This document shows, in pieces, positions 16,175 through 21,251 of a DNA stretch of 21,251 bases. Origin of the DNA: Stephanodiscus triporus (lineage: Eukaryota; Bacillariophyta; Thalassiosirophyceae; Thalassiosirales; Thalassiosiraceae); assembly GCA_036939755.1 (NCBI GenBank), contig JALLAZ010000581.1:1-21251 (forward strand). The letters run 5' to 3'. The position numbers and the translations under genes are program-made. The notes beneath the pieces were generated by a model. That model was not told where the DNA came from. It ran no database searches and saw only the letters and a program-made list of their open reading frames with translations. Position 1 is the stretch's first letter. Every line of letters begins with the position of its first letter.

Positions 16175-17770
16175 TTACCCCTCCAAATCGACCTTATCCA
16201 CAACCGGGTAGGACCAGTACTCCTCGTCCAGGAATATCGTATTGGCATCAAAGACTTCATCGGTCGTACCGTCGAGGATGATCTCCTTGATGTCGTCGAA
16301 GTGATGCAACAGTACCTGCTTGAAGAAGGGATCGCCGGTGACGTCGCCCTCGAACTCGCTGGCGTCGACGTCGTAGAACTCGTCGTCCTGCTCGACGCGC
16401 AGGAACAGCGCGGGCCCGACGGTGTCGTGAAGCTTCCACCAAGCGATGTAGCAGTAGGAATAAGCCGGGCAGTTCGGATCGTCGTTGCAGTTTGGGGCGA
16501 GGAAGTTGGTGTCGATGGGAGCGTCGTGTATGCAGCAGAACGCTGGTTTGCAGGCGTTGAGACACTCGCGGAACGATCCGTTTGCGCGATCGTACTTGTT
16601 GCAGAGCGATTGGAGGTTGTCGGGGGCGCATGGAACAGCGCCGTCGCTCACGTTGTCGCAGTCGCCCTTGGCATATTCATACCCGTCGAAGACGTCTCCG
16701 TCGACGTTGTTGGTTGATCCTCCTCCAACCCCCCCGCCTCCCTCCTCTTGTTCTTCATTCATTTCTTCTCCCTCGTCAACTTCCTCGTCAACCTCCTCGT
16801 CAACTTCCTCGTCAACTTCCTCGTCAACTTCCTCGTCAACTTCCTCGTCAACTTCCTGGTCAACTTCCTCGTCGACTTCCTCGTCGTCGCCTCCCTCTTC
16901 CGCTTGAAGACGTCGACGAATCATCCGCGACGACGTCCGACGGAGGTATGGCGACGCTCCCCCCGCGGCATCGCCCGCCGTCGTCATCGACGTCTTCGTA
17001 TTCGTCATCATCGTCGTCCACGTCGTCGTCGTCGTCGTCATCGCCGCCGCCGCGCCGTCCAGCGTGTCGTCGGCCCTCCCGCCGTAGTCGTCCTCGTCCT
17101 CGTCGACGATCTTCGTTGCGACCCCGTCCAGCGCGTCGTCCATCATGCCGTCGTAGACGTCGTATTCGTTCCGGTCGGCGATATTCGCGGCGCGATCGGG
17201 AACGGGGCCGGTATCTACAACGACGACGACGCGTTCGACAGTCGACGTTGACGACGAGACGGCGGTCCTGGCGTATTCGTCCCTACGACTATCCCAGTCG
17301 ATGCGATGTCCCAGTTTAGCGATGGCGTAGGCCATCCTCGCCAGACTCAGCCTCTGGTGGGGAGGTCGTAACGATGATTAAAAATAAGGCGGGTGGGGAT
17401 GGGTTGGTGGGGGGAAGGGGAATGGGAGGCGAGGTGAGGGGCGTTCGGCACGTCATGGCATCGTCCTCGCGGCGTTCATTTTTTTTTTTTGCCTCGCGGC
17501 TGACGACGCGACTCGGGCGTATCGTAAAAAAATATATGTATAATATATACAACTCACCTCGTCGTCGGAGAAGGACGACAGGTCGTAAAAGTTTCGGAAA
17601 ATTCGATCGTCGTTGTCGTCGTCGTCGTCGATGACCGATACGCTCGTCGGTCTTCCGACGCCGTCCGTCCCCCCCGACGTCGCGACGGTCGACGACGTCA
17701 TCGTCATCGCGTTAAGCAGGAAGGACAACAGCGGGATCAGTGCGGGGCGACGACATCGACGACGGACCAT
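16175..17770 (-). CDS. Secreted acidic (EEVD)n-repeat protein with a Cys-rich diatom-type domain, two exons
   Basis: Exon 1 is 17770-17558 and exon 2 is 17353-16175; the 204-nt intron (GTGAGT...ACCAG, phase 0) joins SSFSDDE to RLSLARMAYAIAKLG. The product has 463 residues. Exon 1 starts with a basic n-region and a hydrophobic core (ALIPLLSFLLNAM), a probable signal peptide. A frame-identical ATG at 17806 would add MEGYLLTNLFSI. The middle is low-complexity: Asp-rich, then a Met/Thr run from CGT-type repeats, then about ten EEVD units at roughly residues 225-270. The C-terminal part has spaced cysteines: LCNKYDRANGSFRECLNACK, PAFCCIHDAP, NCPAYSYCYIAWWKLHDTVG. I recall similar Cys-rich domains in diatom secreted proteins but know no function. 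The acidic repeats could bind cations or basic partners; this is inference. It is transcribed divergently from the Lys-cluster protein at 18477. Confidence 0.72.
16771..16886 (-). repeat. 12-bp tandem repeat encoding EEVD
   Basis: About nine full copies plus a partial of CCTCGTCAACTT (plus-strand reading). One copy has CCTGG (giving Gln) and the last ones carry CGTCGACTT. Confidence 0.95.
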
Positions 17771-18476
17771 GATAGAGAATAAGTTAGTGAGTAAGTAACC
17801 TTCCACTTGTCGGTTTTTTTTTTAATTTTTTGCAGGAGGATATGGGTGGGAATCGCTTCCGGGCGGAGGTTGTGTCCGTCCGTCCGGGGGGTCGGTTGCC
17901 GGTGTGCGGTCTGTTCGCGAGGATGATGTTGGAAACGGACGATCATTGTTCCGGTCCCGAGGATGGATGATGGTGCCACGAGAGCGAGAGGAGGGATGGA
18001 AGTGGCTCTACATACACTTCTACACCCATGCACTTACCTTCGTAGGAATTAGATCATTGTGGCTTTCCACTAGCGTAGGAATCAAATAAATTTTGGGCAA
18101 ACCAAATATTTGAATTCGTACGAATTCCTCTATTTTCTTTTGTTTTTCTGTTCGGGACGAGACCTGAATATCTCTCGACGAATAAAAAATGCCGCAGGCG
18201 TGAACGGCCTTTTTCCGTCATCTCTACACAACACCATCGAGAAGCGTGGGAAAGCAAACACTGGAATACATTCTTCGATAATATAATCGAGTCCTCCGGG
18301 CATACAACATTCCCATTCGTTCGAGAGAGCCGCCCGAAAGGGGAAAGAGGGGGTCGGGGAATCGTAGGCTTCAATTATCATTCGCGCTATAGAAAATTCG
18401 AAATCCCAAATATTCGTATTCCGGTACATTTCGATATATTGAGAGCGTATAATACGACGAAAAAAAAAAAACCACC
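17771..18476. promoter_or_regulatory. Shared divergent promoter region of two secreted-protein genes
   Basis: About 700 bp between two head-to-head start codons. Seen: a perfect 16-bp palindrome GAATTCGTACGAATTC at 18112-18127; a minus-strand consensus donor GAAG|GTAAGT near 18033, which could belong to a 5'-UTR intron of the acidic gene; and a plus-strand T-tract ending GCAG near 17835. Minus-strand frames at 18130-18606 have no recognisable content. No TATA box is clear. Confidence 0.4.
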
Positions 18477-18522
18477 ATGGCGACATTGAAGCGGATGGCC
18501 ATGGCGGCGGTGATCCTGGCCG

Positions 18523-18556
<34 letters not shown>

Positions 18557-20968
18557 CGCGACCGCCGCGACGACGGCCCGGGAACGTGATCGGTCGGGGG
18601 CGGCAAGACGTCCGCCGATGGTCAAGGGCGGAGGCGGCGGCGCATCCGCCGCCGCGGAACGCGAGCTGAAGAATCCCGGCCTGGTGCCGATACGCGGGTC
18701 GCGAAAATGGAACGCGGATCGAAACGGCGACGGCGACGGCGACGGCGAACGCGACGGCGTGGGCGGGGGGGGGGATGGGACGAGAAAGGAGGGACTGGCG
18801 AACGGCGGAGGAAGGGGCGCTACTGGCGGCAAGAGATTATTCTATGGCGGAAACAGACTGAAGAACGTCGTCGGGTCGAGGTGGCGGCACAACGGCAAGT
18901 CGTCCAAGGGCAAGTCGTCCAAAAAGTATCGCGGCTGGTATTACGACGACGAGTGTTACGATATCGATATATACGATCCGCAAATTGATGAATACGATCC
19001 GTGAGTTGTGTATGGCTTAATTGATTTTCGATCGCGTCCATCTCCTCTTTTCCTCTTGGGTCGTCATTTTATTAGCGCGGCGCAATTGTAACTTCCGAGG
19101 AACTGATATTTTTTTTCCCTGCTAACGGCCATCCCTTTCGGATCTCTTTCCAGGACGATCTCTCCTACTATGTCTCCGACTCAAAGTCCGTGAGTTGTTA
19201 GCGTATGTGTATTTTCTGTGTTCAAATGATTCTCCGTATGTGAAACGAGAGAATCACGAATGATTACCTTCGAGATGAGAGGTTGGTTACGCTCGAAATC
19301 ATCGTACGGCTCATCAATCAAACACCCTGTTTTCATCTTTCACAGCGACGGTGGAACCGTGCCTACGGTGAGAAAATTTGAACTGTGATTGCACGGCCAT
19401 GTTGTTACTGGGGAAGCGAGTTAACTCAACAACCCCACTTCCGGATACATCTCGCGTTCTTCACTCGAATAATACCGATTTTCGTAGGATCCAACAATTA
19501 GTCCAACTTTGTCGCCGTGAGTTCGTGTTCCTCCCTAGTGTCTCACGTTGATGTGAACAACATCTAACAAAGATCGGGCGTCATTGGACTTTTTTTGCGT
19601 TACTCGGTACAGGACGCTATCGCCGACTGTGTCCCCGACTAAGTCTCCGTGAGTGCAATTCATGATAGTATGCGTGCCGCCTCAAGTGCTATGTGCCCGG
19701 CATATATTTTAGTAAAAAGGGAAGAATTTTCACCTTGTTTTATTCTGCATATTCATAATCATGATTCTACAGGTTTTCGAACCCTGATCAAGACCCAACA
19801 TTGAGTCCGACTTTGTCGCCGTAAGATCATGGCTATTTCATTTCTTTGACATGTTATTTTTGTGCGAGATCTAATTGAGTTCATTATTTCGCGTTACCCG
19901 ATCAGGACAACCCCAACTTTGTCCACGTGAGTGTGATTTGTATGCAACTGCATCGATTGTGTGTGTCTGGCGTAGATTTTTCGCCTCATGTTTACAATTC
20001 TTTTTTGTTCGCATTAATAATGATGGCAAAGTACGTTGTCGCCAACCCAATCCCCAACGTTGTCACCGTGAGTACGACTCCCAACAGATGCATTTGCTAT
20101 GTGTGCACAATATTGATATAAGACTAACTGTTTTTCCACCTCTTTCTACACAATTACAGAACCGCATCCCCAACTTTGTCACCGTGAGTGTGATTCATGA
20201 TAACGCACATTCAACTCAATTGCTTTCATATGAAAAGCTGTTTCTGCCTACTATGTGCCTTTTTCCTAACTGACAAAATTTTACCAATCAATATTTGTGT
20301 AGGTCATTGAGTCCAACACTACCACCAACACTACCTGAAACGCTATCACCAACGCTATCACCAACACTACCACCAACACTTTCACCAACACTTTCACCAA
20401 CACTATCACCATCACTATCACCAACACGAAGACCAACACGACGACCCATGTAAGTTTTGAACAATTCCAGTCTTGCGTGCGAATCATCGTACGTGCTAAG
20501 AAATATCTCACTTGTGAAATCGTGTCTTTTTTTCTTATCGACATTGCTTCGATGCGTAGACAAAAATCACTTACCAATACAGTTCTCACAAATGGCACAA
20601 GTCTACGCGATGGCCTGTTGAATAACAGTCGAGATACATTCAAAGACAACGATGATGTATTCGTCTGGAAAGAGAATGAGGATAGTGAAACTGCGAGTAG
20701 AAGATTATTTGAAGGAGATGCTTCAGGATCAGTTGCAGGAGATGGAGATAAAGATGATGAAACAGTAGATGAAGAGGAGAGAAGATTAGATGGCCACTGG
20801 AAGTATTGGGGTGAGGAGGATCAATTGATGGGAAAGGCAGGAAAAACAAGAAAAGGAAGACCTGGCAAATCAAAGTCAAGTAAGAAATGTCTCAATAAGT
20901 GGAATAGAAGGCCACCATCAGCACAAGGAGGAGCGAATCGGAAAGTAGGGGGTCGTGGGGGGGCATAA
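18477..20968 (+). CDS. Secreted Lys-cluster (silaffin-like) protein with a mini-exon-encoded PTLSP linker, eleven exons
   Basis: Exons: 18477-19000, 19154-19189, 19346-19367, 19488-19516, 19613-19648, 19773-19820, 19906-19926, 20032-20067, 20160-20183, 20303-20449 and 20560-20968. Together they make 1332 nt, one frame, 443 residues. All introns are GT-AG, 85-156 nt, with GTGAGT-like donors. Residues 1-25 form a probable signal peptide; there follow a Gly/Arg/Asp region, KSSKGKSSKK at 141-150 and an Asp/Tyr-rich end (WYYDDECYDIDIYDP). Residues 175-308 are a Pro/Thr/Ser linker of PTLSP-type units, closing with RRPTRRP. The last exon encodes an acidic stretch, then a second basic cluster (GKAGKTRKGRPGKSKSSKKC at 400-419). 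KxxK clusters recall silaffins, which template silica when their lysines are modified; a wall role is inferred. The exon 8 acceptor (GCAAAG) is the weakest splice call. No family name is known to me. Confidence 0.78.
19154..20449 (+). other. Array of nine small exons (exons 2-10) encoding the repeat linker
   Basis: Exon lengths are 36, 22, 29, 36, 48, 21, 36, 24 and 147 nt. Seven of the nine start and end in phase 2, so each is frame-neutral. The 22-nt and 29-nt exons are neutral only as a pair (51 nt). Most junctions split a proline codon as CC|G. Confidence 0.8.
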
Positions 20969-21171
20969 ATGAAAAAAAACAGCATGTCATCAAACAGCCA
21001 GTCTGAGACACCCAATAAGTTCATCAGTTGCATGTAGTTTATTCATAAAACATAATCAATAATATGAAGCCAGTGTGGGTGGCTGTCAAAATTTGCTTAA
21101 ATCATTTAAACCGGATTTAGACCGGAATAAATTGGGTCTAAACCTGGTCTAGCTACAAAATAAAATAAAAT
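20969..21171. other. 3' flank with TTTAGACC-type repeats
   Basis: AT-rich DNA after the stop codon, with AATAAGTTC near 21013 as a possible polyadenylation signal. From about 21107, TTTAGACCGGAATAAAT is followed by GGGTCTAAACC (an inverted copy of the core). TTTAGACCAGAATAAAT recurs at about 21203-21219. Confidence 0.5.
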
Positions 21172-21201
21172 TTATTCGGGGTGTCCGGACACCCCGAATA
21201 A
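21172..21201. repeat. Perfect 30-bp palindrome without spacer
   Basis: TTATTCGGGGTGTCC is followed directly by its exact reverse complement. The match extends a few bases further with one unpaired base. It is flanked on both sides by TTTAGACC/AATAAA repeats, giving it the look of a foldback element end. Confidence 0.9.
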
Positions 21202-21251
21202 AATTTAGACCAGAATAAATATTTAGACCAGTCAATTTCATGTCCGGATCC

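Noticed and set aside
16582..17319. Plus-strand frame rich in RQLPRQLP repeats
   Set aside because: Antisense shadow of the EEVD array; no start context, and the minus strand gives a coherent secreted protein.
17789..17836. Plus-strand intron-like GTGAGTAAG...TTTTTTGCAG
   Set aside because: Under 50 nt and about 640 bp before the next plus-strand start, with no coding sequence to join; kept only as a possible leader feature.
19771..19790. GGTTTTCGAACCCTGATC resembles a tRNA T-arm
   Set aside because: No matching acceptor, D or anticodon arms nearby; the bases fit exon 6 of the linker gene.

Overview
The window looks like nuclear DNA of a diatom, probably a centric, Thalassiosirales-like one. 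Several things point there. Genes are compact, with short GTGAGT/AG introns. Two proteins carry signal peptides followed by an 'AF' junction, as in bipartite presequences of secondary red plastids. Others are secreted proteins with Pro/Thr/Ser-rich repeat linkers and Lys-Ser-Ser-Lys (silaffin-like) clusters. Family assignments come from remembered motifs; no database search was possible.

Left part (1-7,560). A broken SDHAF2-like gene sits at the left edge on the minus strand. It is followed by a three-exon, apparently plastid-targeted glyoxalase I (710-1704, +). Next come a frameshifted methyltransferase-like relic (about 1959-2669, -) and a stretch with ATC microsatellites. A two-exon MFSD5/MOT2-type major-facilitator transporter follows (3828-6277, +). 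Immediately downstream lies a truncated inverted copy of that transporter's exon 1/exon 2 junction (about 6377-7070, -).

Middle part (7,559-12,650). An intronless KUP/HAK potassium transporter of 986 residues (+) converges on a two-exon neuroguidin/Lcp5 ribosome-biogenesis gene (-). A 135-bp nested hairpin lies in the upstream flank of the latter.

Right part (13,456-20,968). Three predicted secreted, repeat-bearing proteins follow one another. The first is a GH71/GH99-like glycoside hydrolase ending in about 24 LKPTS units and an RPT-rich tail. The second is an acidic (EEVD)n protein with a Cys-rich domain, on the minus strand. The third, transcribed divergently from it, is a Lys-cluster, silaffin-like protein whose central PTLSP-type linker is built from nine small exons (21-147 nt) between large first and last exons. 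All eleven exons join in one frame. Internal exons are phase-symmetric, and nine of the ten introns would give a stop codon at once if retained.

The mini-exon gene and its secreted neighbours are the most interesting part of the window. They could form a small extracellular-matrix or cell-wall locus combining a polyanion, a polycation and a carbohydrate-active enzyme, but that link is inference. The right edge holds a perfect 30-bp palindrome and TTTAGACC-type repeats that may be the end of a mobile or foldback element.
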